Shown piece after piece: positions 32,701 through 43,667 of a DNA stretch of 64,000 nt (the stretch's first letter is position 1; every line of letters begins with the position of its first letter). The notes below the pieces were generated by a model. The model saw only the letters and a program-made list of their open reading frames with translations, ran no database searches and was not told where the DNA came from. The position numbers and the translations under genes are program-made. The DNA comes from Omphalotus guepiniiformis (lineage: Eukaryota; Basidiomycota; Agaricomycetes; Agaricales; Omphalotaceae), in NCBI GenBank assembly GCA_028554645.1, contig JAQOOI010000064.1:1798001-1862000 (forward strand). Reading direction: 5' to 3'.

Positions 32701-35514
32701 ATGGCGGTAGATCTCACACAGAGTCCGTCACCGTCTACACCTTCGTCTTCAAGAGTAGACCCAAGAAATCTGACTACTTTACCTCAAATCTTGTCTTCGT
32801 TGTCCGCCTTCCAGTCCGAAGAAGTCGAGCTTTCTACCTCCTTGACCCAACTTCTTTCTTCCAGCGAGCCAATTGCTTCCTCTCTTTCTCGACTTCAGCC
32901 GCTAGTACCACATCTGGATGAATTACTGCAAGATGCTTCCGGCTTGTCTGTCAAAGTTGCATCTACAGCCCGGACCGCGGAGCGTATTGGAGGTCGAGTG
33001 CAATCTTTGGACGAGGAAATGCGCCGAATTAGAGAAGCCTCTGAACGGGTAGGCCAAGTCATAGAGCTAAAAGTATGTACTTCGTACGTCCTTTGACTCA
33101 GGTGAACTCATATTTCACCTCAGTCTTCCCTGGCTGCTCTTCAATCATCTATCGAAAGTAGCGATTGGGAATCTGCGACGCGTCATTGCGCAAGAGCAAT
33201 GTCCCTTCCACTGGATGTCATATCAGGTCCTTTTGCAGAAATTGCAGTCGTGAGTGCAATTTCTGCATTTGTTCGTATATTGTACTCAGTATAACAGCTC
33301 AGCCTACCTCGGATAGCCATCTTCCACCTGCTCAGACGCTTCAAAATGCTCGAGAACACCTACTTCAGGTTTTTCGTTCAAGCTTTGAACAAGCTTCTCG
33401 CTCTAGAGACTCTGCGGCCACCAGTCGTTTCTTCAAGTTGTTTCCTGCTATAGGATGGGAGAAAGAGGGTCTCCAAGCCTACGCCTCTTTTGTTGTTGAC
33501 CTAGTACGTGTGAGGGCTCCAACCTCTGCAAAAAGTAAGACTTTTATTTTATCTGCTTGAGTGGTGTTGCTAAAGTTTATGTCATTTCCTCTATCGGAGC
33601 ATCATCCCCATTATACTATATATCTGCCCTAACTGCTCTTTTCGAGAGCATAGCTCTGATTGTTGACCAGCATCAACCTGTGGTAGAAAAGTATTATGGA
33701 TCAGGAAAGATGGAAAGTGTGGTGGAGCGTTTATTGGATGAGTGTGACCGAGTAGTCCAAGACATAATGGAAAGGTGGCGAGAGGAGAGATCTATAGCGC
33801 GCAAGGTAGGGGTTAATCCAATTATGTTGACTCGGACTCAAAGCTCAAAATTCCAGCTCTCAGATGTCACAAAAAGTACATCTGCACGAAAACAAACGGC
33901 AATGGCGTCTGAAGACGATGAAATTGATCCGCGTGAAATAGACCAAATCGTTGTTGAGATGGCCGGAATGGTAGGCCGGTGGAGTCTGTTCAAAAAATTC
34001 CTTCTGGACACCTTTGACGTATGTATCCAGAAGATATCCATGTACGACCATGCCAGCTGAGTTCAAGATTAGGATACATCGAACCATAAGGATGTGACAT
34101 CGTCTGCTGAAAAGCCCACTCCGACACTCCCTCTTGAATCAACAGCGTCACAAGGAATTTTTGACGACCTCCTGGTCACATACTATGTTCCTCTAGAGGT
34201 CTGGTATATCAAAACCATCATCGACAAGGTATGTTGCGTTGTGAAGCACGACCCTTACCTTCCCATTGACTATATGCAGGCTCACAGGTTAGCTCAACCT
34301 GACATGACCCAATCCGCGGTAACGACAACCACGCCCGACGACGTATTCTACGTCCTGAAGGTCCTCTTACTGCGCCTTTTGTCCACCGGCTCTCTTCATG
34401 CTGTCGAGCTCTTGCTGGATCAGATACGAGAAGTGCTAGAAAGAGACTTCACCGGCGTTTTGAAAAGAAAAATGGATGATGTGTATCGAACTAGCGGGGC
34501 ACCGAGCCAGACAGTACGGGGCGAGAAAGCCGATCGCGAGAACAGACTTTCGTTCGTTGTTAGTCAGTTTTTAAATCCTTGTTTCATTGATCTCATTTTC
34601 ATTCCACAGATCATCTTAAATGACCTTGATGTCTCTTCGTCTCATCTTGAACGCCTGACTCGCGACTTGTCAAGTAACGGGTCTATAAATCAGTATTTTG
34701 TGGTCGCTCAACAGTCTGAGGTGAAAGGGCAACTAACATCCCTTTCGAGCTTGGTCACTAAATTCCGGTCGACACTTCGGGTAAGCCTTTGCGTGACAAT
34801 ACAATCTGTGAATTCACTCCAAAATGATATTGGCAGGTGGGCATAGAACAATTGTTCAACCAGCTCATGCGTCCAAAACTAAGAGCCTTCGTGCCTGAAG
34901 TTTATAAAGATATCTCCTATGTCCTTGATGACGACTCCTACTCAAATGCCGAATATCAAGACCTCGTTCGGAAGCGGTTTATCAAGTCATGGGAAAGCTT
35001 GATGGATGAATACAAGGTGAGCTGTCTTATGTGGGATACTGGAACGAACTACTCAATGGCCACAGGAAGCTTTTACTGATGCCAATTTCCGGATACTCTT
35101 TGGTCTTGTGTTGGACACTATTCTACGGCCTTGGGAAAGGATGATGATGGGCTTCAAATTTACTGAGGTGGGTTTATATAACTCGCATTGTAACCTTAAC
35201 GGGGATGTAATATACCTCGCAGCTCGGTGCTATACGTTTTGATCGTGACCTTCGTGCAATCACCACATACCTTTCTTCCCAAACTGCATTTGGAGACGGA
35301 AGAGAGAAATTCGTACGTCTTCAGCAAATGTCAACGTTGCTCAACTTGGATAGTGTAAGTCCTGTGCAAGACCGTGCTTTCTAAACTGATTACTTATGCG
35401 CGATATCTTATTTTGACGCAGGAGGAAGATGTTGACGAATTTTATAACGGATCGGGCATAACATGGAAGCTTAGTTCGCAAGAGGCTCGAGCAGTAACTG
35501 CCCTTAGGATATGA
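32701..35514 (+). CDS. COG4: Conserved oligomeric Golgi complex subunit 4
   Basis: Lobe A subunit of the COG tether for retrograde intra-Golgi vesicles; binds SNAREs and Sly1-type proteins. Start ATG 32701 (MAVDLTQSPSPSTPSSS); upstream in-frame sequence has no ATG. The N-terminus is coiled coil (SLDEEMRRIREASERVGQVI). It is followed by SLAALQSSIESSDWESATRH, FKLFPAIGWEKEGLQAYASF, YYISALTALFESIALIVDQH, DPREIDQIVVEMAGMVGRWS, YVPLEVWYIKTIIDKAHRLA, DVFYVLKVLLLRLLSTGSLH, FRILFGLVLDTILRPWERMM and the C-terminal helical legs ending SSQEARAVTALRI. All introns are GT-AG; one 51-base intron near 33807-33857 is in frame and could be retained without a stop. Full-length for the family. Confidence 0.93.
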
Positions 35515-36911
35515 TTATGCACATGTCTCAAAAGCTATACCTAATGGCACATATTCGTCGCGGTTGATTGACTCATTTTCGTCGCAAAGCGTTCAGCCGT
35601 GCTTCCGAGGCCCAGACGCCTCTAAGTAGCTCCAGTTCTGTTCTATGCGGAAATTACCTTTCTTTTTCACTAGCACCTTCTAGGAGGGAGTTTGGAAAAG
35701 CACTGGCCGGTGCCGCACCCTGCAGATGAACCGTGGTTTCTGTTCGAGCGTAGTGCTTTTAACGCGCACAGGCTCACAGTCAAAATCCAAAGACAATTAT
35801 TTATTGTGCGGTGTAAGTATACAATGGGACAGAAATGCAAGCGTGAAATAGCATGTAGCAAGCGATAGCAAGTGAAGAAGCGGGATAGTGGAAAGACCCC
35901 GGCAGCTGGGGTATATGTAGACGGGCAGAACGAACAATAGACCTAGGGTCGGAAGGGACTAGGGAAAGAAGATGCAAACGAGACCAGAGTCTTCAATCTT
36001 CGGGAAAGACTAGCGGAGTATTGCAGTGAACGGCATTGGAAGTTTGGTACTAAATTCTCGGTCACTTCAACTCCTTCTGCTAAAACCTCGGCCATTCCCA
36101 GGCTGGCTGAGCGAGCGCCGTTCGACACTTCGAAGAGTTCCTTGATGCATGATACAGATGAAACACAGCTCGTCGAACCCAGCGAAGGTCCAAGAAATCA
36201 CAACGCCGGACGACAACAGACGAAGACCCGTCGGCATACTACTGTTATGCAACAAACAGGGAGCAAGCAATCCCAGCCTGGACCTAGGTTTGTAGAAACC
36301 TGAAGAACATTTGAGGCGGAAACAGGCACGGGGCAGCCGCCAAATTAAAGGAACGCATCATACGTGATCCACGAGGAAAGTCCTGGAGCATAACGACGGC
36401 CGTGATGGAACGAGCGGGGGGTGCCGTAGTTCGGCCTATCACGGCTTAAAGTAGGAAATTATCTTGGTCGGGTGATGATTTCGATCGCGAAGACGTGAGG
36501 CTTGGAAGGAACCAGAAAAAGGTCATGAGAACATGGGTCATGAGAACAAGTGCCGAGCCGGTAACGAGCATCAGAAGCGCACAGTGGCGAGATGCGAAAT
36601 TCCAGGCAAAGTAGGGCTGATTAGGCCATGGTGGGATCAGTATCAACTAGAGGTAAGTCGTAGTGGATCCTCAAAAATTAAACAGAAACAAGAAAAAGTG
36701 GGGAAAATGCTTCCTAGATGTACACGGGTGTTTTCTTTGCGAAATAGTAATGGACCTGTATGTACAAGCAATGAGAAAAGTCAAACAGAGGCATCTCATA
36801 ACACAAAAAGGATATAATGGAGGAGGTGGAAAACCAAGTTGAAAGTGAGAAACGAAAACAGAACAGCTCAACGATAAACCAAACCAAGCGAAAGCAGAAG
36901 GGGAGAAATTA
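35515..36911. other. Spacer between COG4 and the GH13 gene
   Basis: A 1.4-kb spacer between convergent genes, longer than others in this dense region. No open frame has family motifs or a splice pattern. It may hold long 3' UTRs or an unrecognised non-coding transcript; nothing in the sequence supports a specific call. Confidence 0.5.
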
Positions 36912-39064
36912 CTATGACCACCACAATCCCAACAAGCATGTCAGCATAACTGTTGTCCAAGTCATGCGCACGTCACTCCATGTTGTTGTGGATGCAGCAT
37001 TGCTGACACCGGAAGCTTCTTGTCCTTGTGATGTGACCACTTGACCATTGCACATCGAAGAAGTGACCATGGTCGTGCTCGGGACGAGAATGACAACCTG
37101 GCCACCTAGTGTATACTGCACATCCAACGTTCCCTGAGACCCAACAACCCATTGCTGGCACGTAAGTACATTGGTAAGAGCAGTGTTTGTTGGGTAAGGT
37201 GAGGATACTGAGATCTGAGTGTTGTTTTGAGGCTATACATTGCACCAATTCATCAGATGCGTTGCGAAAGTGATACATCTTGAAAGACTTACTGGACTTC
37301 CAATGTTCGTCAAGATGCTGATGACCTCGCCTTTCATGATCGCAATACCATACTGGCTGCTAGTCAACACTTGAGTCTCTGCTGTCGTCCATGGGGTTGA
37401 AGTATTGCCCGTAGTGTTGACAAGGAAATTACGAAACTGGTTCAGCTGCTGAATGAATTGGTATGCCGGTGTGATCGTATAGTTGGAGGGCCAGAGGGGT
37501 TCACGGTTGAGCTAATGGAACTCAAATGGTCAGATGATAGGGCTAGATTAAGCAGAGTACTACCCACAGGATCGCCAGCACCGCGGAATCCTTGCTCCTG
37601 GCCATAATAAACGATTGGTATGCCGTCTGACATGAAATTGAAAGCCATAGCATTACTTTTTTCAAGCCCGTTAGTGGTTGTAAACATCTGACGTTGAAGC
37701 AGCAACGTACTAGAGACTTTGAAGATCCACACTGTTAGCTGCCCATCGAGGCAAATCCTGGTTCTCCAAAAAATTACCCAACAAAGTGGTATCCTTGTAC
37801 AATTGCTTTCCCTGCGCGAGCGTGTCCACTATAGCCGAAATATTTCCCGGACCAGGAATAGCGAACGCCTGGGTGAGCGCACTGTACATTGGAAAGTTGA
37901 GAACAGAGTCCATTGGTCCTTGCCATTCCGCGGCATCTTCAACATCGAGTCCGCCAAAAACTTCTCCAATACAGAAGACACCAGCTGATGCGCAAAAGGG
38001 TTGCCAGAATGCGCTATCAACGTGCTTGGCAGCGTCAATTCTGAGTCCATCGATGTCGTATGTTTGCACGAGCTCTTTTATCCATGAATTGTAAGTGGAG
38101 ATGACATTGGAGTTTGTGGTGTCGACGTCGGGTAGAGTGACGTTGAGATCTCCAAGCCAGCAGTCTTGCACAGACGTGTTGTTGTTCCAGTCGATGGGAC
38201 AGTAAGGATGGTATTCAGACTGGACAAGTGAGGTGTCAGCGGAGTATAACGCAATAACAGATGAGTCCGACAAAGTGGGCGCCAGAAGCGGTGATGGGAC
38301 GGGAAATGCCAGATCAATACCTCGATCAAAAACAAGGTTTAAAGCGGTGCGGGGAAAGAGCGGAAGGAAACCCCAAACTCATCGCGGAAGAAATTCGGCA
38401 TGTGGGGATGGAAGTAGGAGGGGGGGAGATGGGGAAGAAATAAGAAAGTACCCACAGCGTCCTTGAACAAGTATGAAGAATAGTCGGGAGTTGTCGTAAG
38501 GGCCATAACGTTATTAACGACGACATCAACCATGATATACATGTTCCGCCTGTGAACTTCTGCAATGAGGTTCTTCAAGTCATCCTCAGAGCCAAACCTC
38601 TTGTTGAGCTGACTCGAGTCGGCGATCCAGTAGCCGTGGTATGCATCACCATAGGGTGTGCGAGGGCCCTCATAGTTCTGTTGAATGGGAGAAATCCAAA
38701 TTGCAGTGAAGCCGGCGTTTTGGATGTAATCGAGGTTGGACTGGATTCTGTACGAAAGGACGGGCGAATGTTGAGTGCGGAACGGGGAGAGATGGTGAGT
38801 GAAGTGAACGTACGTGCTCCAGGTACCGCCGCACCATGTCTGCTCACTGGCATTACACTTGGTGAGGTCCGCGCCTTCGGGGAGGGCATAACGGTCAGTT
38901 ATAACTTGAGGGGAGGGAACTGTCAGATACAGCAGTAGGAACTGAACTGAAGGAGAAACGTACTGATAGATACTTCTGTCTCGCCACTGCGCTGCAGTGG
39001 CTGCACGAGCAGTGGAGAAGCAAAAAGTTGCGAGGAGGGAGAAGAGAAAAGGCGTCGAAGCCAT
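36912..39064 (-). CDS. GPI-anchored GH13 alpha-amylase-like enzyme, probable alpha-glucanotransferase (AgtA type)
   Basis: Secreted, cell-wall-associated enzyme likely to act on alpha-glucan. A signal peptide (MASTPFLFSLLATFCFSTARA) is followed by QWRDRSIYQ, VITDRYALPEGADL, QTWCGGTWSTI, NAGFTAIWISPI and PYGDAYHGYWIADSS. Catalytic residues are present: nucleophile Asp in GLRIDAAKH and acid/base Glu in CIGEVFGG; the third Asp lies in FLENQD. Two normally invariant His are changed: region I reads DVVVNN instead of DVVxNH, and region IV FLENQD instead of FVENHD, as I recall for Aspergillus AgtA/AgtB glucanotransferases. The C-terminus ends with a small-residue site (SNAAS) and a hydrophobic tail (WTTVMLTCLLGLWW), a GPI signal. 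A 57-base segment (38907-38963) after RSIYQ is an abnormal intron or an insertion (see findings). Divergent from a sugar transporter. Confidence 0.92.
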
Positions 39065-39432
39065 GGGGGAGATACACGCAGGTATTCCTTGGGGTATAAA
39101 CCTAAACCGGGGCTAAAAGAAAGGCACAAGTTGCAGAGAACTTGAATTATAAGAGAATGAAGGAGCGTATAGGAGTGAGTGTATGCAGGTAGCCTGCAAG
39201 TAGTAGTTGTCCAGGTGCAAGGCTGGGTCTGAATTATTTCGGGTTTTCCATATTTTGATCAAGTCCATATGGATCATGGCACTCGGCCGTAACAAAAGGC
39301 AAATTCTCTCCGAAATCTGCTTTCAATTCTTGCCTTTTTTGGTCGTTTTTGTTGCGAACATTTGTAATTTGTAATTTGCGGCGTTGTGGGGCCTTCCTCC
39401 GGCTATTAAGTTATGTAATCATACTCCCTCAC
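39065..39432. promoter_or_regulatory. Divergent promoter, GH13 enzyme and sugar transporter
   Basis: 368 bases between the two start codons. On the GH13 side a TATAAT-like element (minus strand, near 39145-39152) lies about 85 bases upstream of the ATG. A shared promoter would couple glucan processing to sugar uptake. Confidence 0.45.
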
Positions 39433-41199
39433 ATGTCTACCTTCTCCGTGTATGGCTGGCTGCTCTCTGCTTGGATAACTGCTATTCCTTTTCAATATGG
39501 TTATCATATCTCTGTACTCAATCAGCTTCACTCTGTCGTTGCCTGCGACAGTGTTCCCTTCTCAGAGGGTCTACCGTCATGTCTTGTCATGAACGACTTT
39601 ACCTTCTCCGTAGTCACCTCCATCTTCAACTTGGGTGGTCTGCTAGGGAGTGCAGAAGCCAATGTGTTTATGGAGAAGTATGGGAGGAGGGGCACCGCAA
39701 GGATTAGTGCCGCTTTAATCACTTTAGGAAGTGGTATCATGGGTCTCAGTGGAAGCGTTGGCTTTTTGGGCTTTGGAAGGTTACTCACGACTATAAGAAT
39801 CTGACGCGCCAATCTCTGACAATAGATACCAGATTTTTGGTTGGAATTGGCGCGGGCATAGGCATTTGCCTGGGACCCATATACATTGCTGAAATTGCCC
39901 CAAAGAAGATGACCAGTACAGTTGGTATGGATCTTGCGCGTAGCACGTACCTCGCTCTAACCTCTCCATCAGGTGTGTCAACTCAACTTGGTATCGTCTT
40001 TGGGATATTCATTACCCAACTTCTCGGAGTATACTTCACTTCACCTACTGCTAGTCCGAACGCATGGCGAATTGTGCTCTTCTTCTCCTTCGCTCTCGGT
40101 GTGGCGCAGTTCCTCATGACTTCTATGATGGTTGAGAGCCCGAGATACCTTCGCGCTACGAGCTTAAGGGCGAGCGAAGAAGCGAAAGCTATTGAGCGGA
40201 AAATCTGGGTCGGACGGGACGACGAAGGTAAACTTTTACCTGGCCCGCGTTTCAATTCAGCAGCTCATTCAACCATACATACGAAGAGTCCGCCAGCTCT
40301 CCTCTTCTCGATGAATCTGATCCTGAAGCACATCCGCCTACCCCACATGGCTCTTCCTCCGCTCTAACGGTACCTCAGGTACTGTTCAAGACCCCTCGCG
40401 AAGTCCGCACCCCGTTGCTCATCATATGCTGTACGATGATCGGGCAACAAATCTCTGGTACTCTACACCTCTTCCCAACGCTTGGGTTCGACTAACGTGT
40501 AAAACTCGCAGGAATCAACGCCGTACTGTATTACTCGAATGATATACTGTCCCAAGCTCTCCCAGAGCTCGGTAAATACGTCAGTTTGGGGATTACAATC
40601 GTCAATGTCATCATGACCTTCCCTCCTCTATTTCTGATCGAGGTAAGTTTCGTCAATCTTCAGAGCCCCGAATCCTGACACGTATGACGCTTCTATCCCA
40701 GAAACTCGGCCGAAAGCGTCTCCTGTTCCTCTCTGTCCTCGGGGCCCTAGTGTCCCTGACCATTCTCGGCTTCGCACTGAACAATGCAGGCGCACAAACT
40801 ACCACCGGTCCATCGATTTGGACCACCATCTCTTCCGTCTTCATCGTCTTTTTTGTAATGAGCTTCGCGGTGGGCCTGGGTCCTGTCCCGTTCGTTATGA
40901 TTCCTGAAATATCACCTTTCTATGTACGTCTTTTCTCGATCTACAAACGGATTACGAAGTTGATTCTGTTGTTCGATTATGCTTAGGCTGTGTCAGCCCT
41001 CTCCTCTCTTGCTCTTATCCTCAACTGGTTAACAAACTTTACCGTCTCCCTCCTCTTCTTACCCCTTCGCAATCTCCTTTCTGGAGGCGCACCTGGAGAT
41101 CCGAACAGGAACCCTGCCAAAGATGGTTTGGTATTTTGGGTGTTTGCAGTAGCTTTAGCTTGCGTTATGACGATCGTTTGGCGCAAGTGGAAGGCTTGA
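39433..41199 (+). CDS. MFS sugar transporter (Vps73/Ybr241c-like)
   Basis: Twelve-span major-facilitator protein of the sugar-porter family. Start MSTFSVYGWLLSAWITAIPF. Sugar-porter marks: GGLLGS with MEKYGRRG (loop 2-3), PIYIAEIAPKK (loop 4), MMVESPRYL (PESPRYL), QQISGINAVLYYS, EKLGRKRLL (loop 8-9) and MIPEISPF. It ends VMTIVWRKWKA at 41199. The central loop is spliced from 40228 to 40287 (DDE to ESASSPLLDESD) with a normal GT-AG intron of 59 bases; the apparent frameshift there is only an intron. The short loop and Vps73-like N-terminus (ITAIPFQYGYHISVLNQL) suggest a vacuolar or plasma-membrane hexose carrier; substrate unknown. Confidence 0.92.
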
Positions 41200-41580
41200 G
41201 AATGAGTTGAATGTACAAAAAATGTTAATTTGTATTACAATAGGTATAATGAAAAAAATAATGTTAATTGCACATATCACATCTTCTTCATGTACACTGC
41301 CAAGTAGACATCAAAAACATACTAAGCCATAAATTCGAAATAAGATACAGACGGGTACGAATAAGAGTATAAACACAAGCCGGAAGGCAAAGATTGTTCA
41401 AAAAGTACATTATTTTAAAGGTCGTAAAATTGTAGAATGATTCTTCTGTTTCATCATGATCATGGCCGCGAAACAGCGATACTTCATTTTAAAAAAGCAA
41501 AGAAAGCAAAAAGGAGGTAGATGAAGCGAGGGAGAAATTAAGAAACATCACTCCGAAAAGGCATATCACCGTCTAGATCT
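41200..41580. other. Convergent 3' flanks of transporter and PalI paralogue 1
   Basis: A 381-base AT-rich spacer with A-rich runs, consistent with overlapping 3' UTRs. Nothing else recognised. Confidence 0.5.
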
Positions 41581-42340
41581 CTAGTAGGTGTCCCCTCTTC
41601 TACGGTAGCGTCCGAAAATGCCGCAAATGCTAGCGCAGACACCGAAAGCTAATGCACCGAGGGCACCAAGGGTAAGCCAATTGGCATTGCCGTACTGTGC
41701 TGGAATACCCTGATCACGGAAGCGATTGCGGGCAATTCCAAAGAGCACCATGTCAAGGACCCATGCGACAAGGGTCACAACGAGGGCCAGGGAACTGGAT
41801 ATCATCATGAACACGGTTCCCATACGATGGTATCCAGCACCGCAGAGACCGAAAAGGACTGCGAAACCTGAAAGACCGGCAGCTAGAATATATATGCATG
41901 GTCAGTTATACCATGAATACTCCGAACTTTCAACAACACTCAGCGATAGGATGGAGAATTAGTGTTTTCGTAAGATTATGGATGATGGTTGTGTTTACTC
42001 TACTGGAACTATGAAATTCAACTTTAGTTCAGACCAAGATAAACCTAAGAGACAAAACAATACTTACTCGAAGCCCAGTGTTGATGGGTCGAAGTGGTAG
42101 CCAATAGATGTCCCAGAACCCGTGAAACCAAATACGCCATAATGCGTCTGCGAACTTCCCGTGCCAACGTTAAGGAAGGATATCTTCTCCCATGTCGGGG
42201 CAGAGACAGACACCTAGCGAACGAGTTAGTTCATGCAGACACGAGAGAATCGTAGCAGTAGCAGTCGGACGTACAAAGATAAGCAACACCATTGCGACAA
42301 AGTTGAAAAAAAGACCTGGAATTGCTGGGCCTGCTGCCAT
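41581..42340 (-). CDS. PalI/SUR7-family four-span membrane protein, paralogue 1
   Basis: Small claudin-like plasma-membrane protein of the SUR7/PalI (Rim9) family, linked in fungi to ambient-pH signalling or eisosomes. Start MAAGPAIPGLFFNFVAMVLL at 42340, with the first membrane span in exon 1. An extracellular loop follows (VSVSAPTWEKISFLNVGTGS, HYGVFGFTGSGTSIGY). Then IHNLTKTLILHPIAAGLSGF, LFGLCGAGYHRMGTVFMMIS, LVAWVLDMVLFGIARNRFRD and WLTLGALGALAFGVCASICG, ending RRRGDTY. The layout (span, loop, three spans) fits the family. It is a close paralogue of the gene at 49004-49798. Whether it acts in the Rim101 pathway cannot be judged. Confidence 0.9.
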
Positions 42341-43667
42341 GGCTAAACAACTGTTTGATTGGTGATTAGATAGTGTATGAAAATGGGAGAGTGAGACACG
42401 AACACCAATAGTTGACAGATGAGTATTTATATGCCCCCGGTTTCCCTGACAGTGGTCTGGGTGGAGAATTTATGGAGGGAAGTGACGTCGATAGTCACTA
42501 GAAAGTCATGTGATCAATGTACAGCCACTGTGACGTATGTACATGATACAATAGCTTGCTTTGGTTCATCATTTACTTTCTACCAATCTTGGACGTATCT
42601 GTAAATGATTTCGACTAGAAAGCAATCTCTATGCTTCGAGGTGCAATCTTTATCAACTCAGTCGACGACATTGTGGTTTGAATCCATCCTTTTGGCGGAT
42701 AATTTATTTATCTGCCAGTTACACCGCAGCCGTGTGAGATTGGTTCCGTTCGTACGTCTCACATGAGCAGGATTGGTAAAGGTAATCCAGTTCACTGGAC
42801 TTCGACCAACGACAAGGCATCGGACATGGTTCAAGGATATCCTCAGCTCCTTTCTCCTAGTCCATCAGCCTGAAACCAAGGTCTGGTCCTCCCCATATGC
42901 GCCTCGATAAGCTCCCAATTGGCAAAGGCATATAGGCATGTAAGCAGTCGCCCCATGACATTGACTGTGAATACCAAATTCGCTGTTTGTTGCATCGTGT
43001 GATTACCTCTTTGGCCAATTCAACGGCACTTTCGTTCCCTCTTAATTCCGGACATGACTAGGGACCCACGAAATCTCTACTGTGTCCTCGGGTGACCTCA
43101 ATCACTACAAGACCATGGATATCGGTTCCCCCCATCTCTCCATGATACTTTTTGCTCAGGACATGTACCTCGTTAGAAGCACGAAGCTCACTCGGACCGG
43201 GAGATACGCGCGATTGCCATAGCTAACCTGACAAGCATTCCAGGAATGCGTCTCGAGAAAACCGATGAACATAAAGCATTGGTAACAAGGCTCCTACTGC
43301 TGAAGTAAACTGAAGCGGTATGCACTCGATCTATTCCAGACTGAACCTTTGATGACTGAGCTTTCTGTAGGAAGTTGAGGCGTGTCAAGCTCCTGCCAAA
43401 GATATTTCAGTTGTAGCCCAGTACCCAATGTTTGAGTCCTTGAACCAGAAAAGTTAACTGCGGTGGCAGTCGGTGGCAGTTGACTTATAGTCAAAACTCA
43501 GAAGGAAGTCGACTTATAGTCAAAAGCTCTCAGAGAGATCGATTGCCGGTCTACATCGTATTCACCCTTGAACAGATAGAACTGTGCCCATTCTTTTCTC
43601 AAGCTTTCATTAAATCCTCCGCTAGCCATAAAAAGGTGCAAGCCCCCAACTTGAACTCTAGTCTTCC
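42341..43667. other. Divergent spacer, PalI paralogue 1 and O-methyltransferase
   Basis: A 1.3-kb spacer. Apart from a TATA box near the PalI gene and a short repeat near 43463-43520 (ggtggcagt twice; gacttatagtcaaaa twice) I found nothing. No ORF is convincing. Confidence 0.5.
42424..42431 (-). promoter_or_regulatory. TATA box of PalI paralogue 1
   Basis: The minus strand reads TATAAATA about 85-90 bases upstream of the start at 42340. The sequence is an excellent TATA match. Confidence 0.55.

Noticed and set aside
40229..40287. Apparent frameshift in the sugar transporter after GRDDEG.
   Set aside because: A normal 59-base GT-AG intron ending ACGAAG restores the frame (DDE-ESASSPLL), so no mutation is needed.
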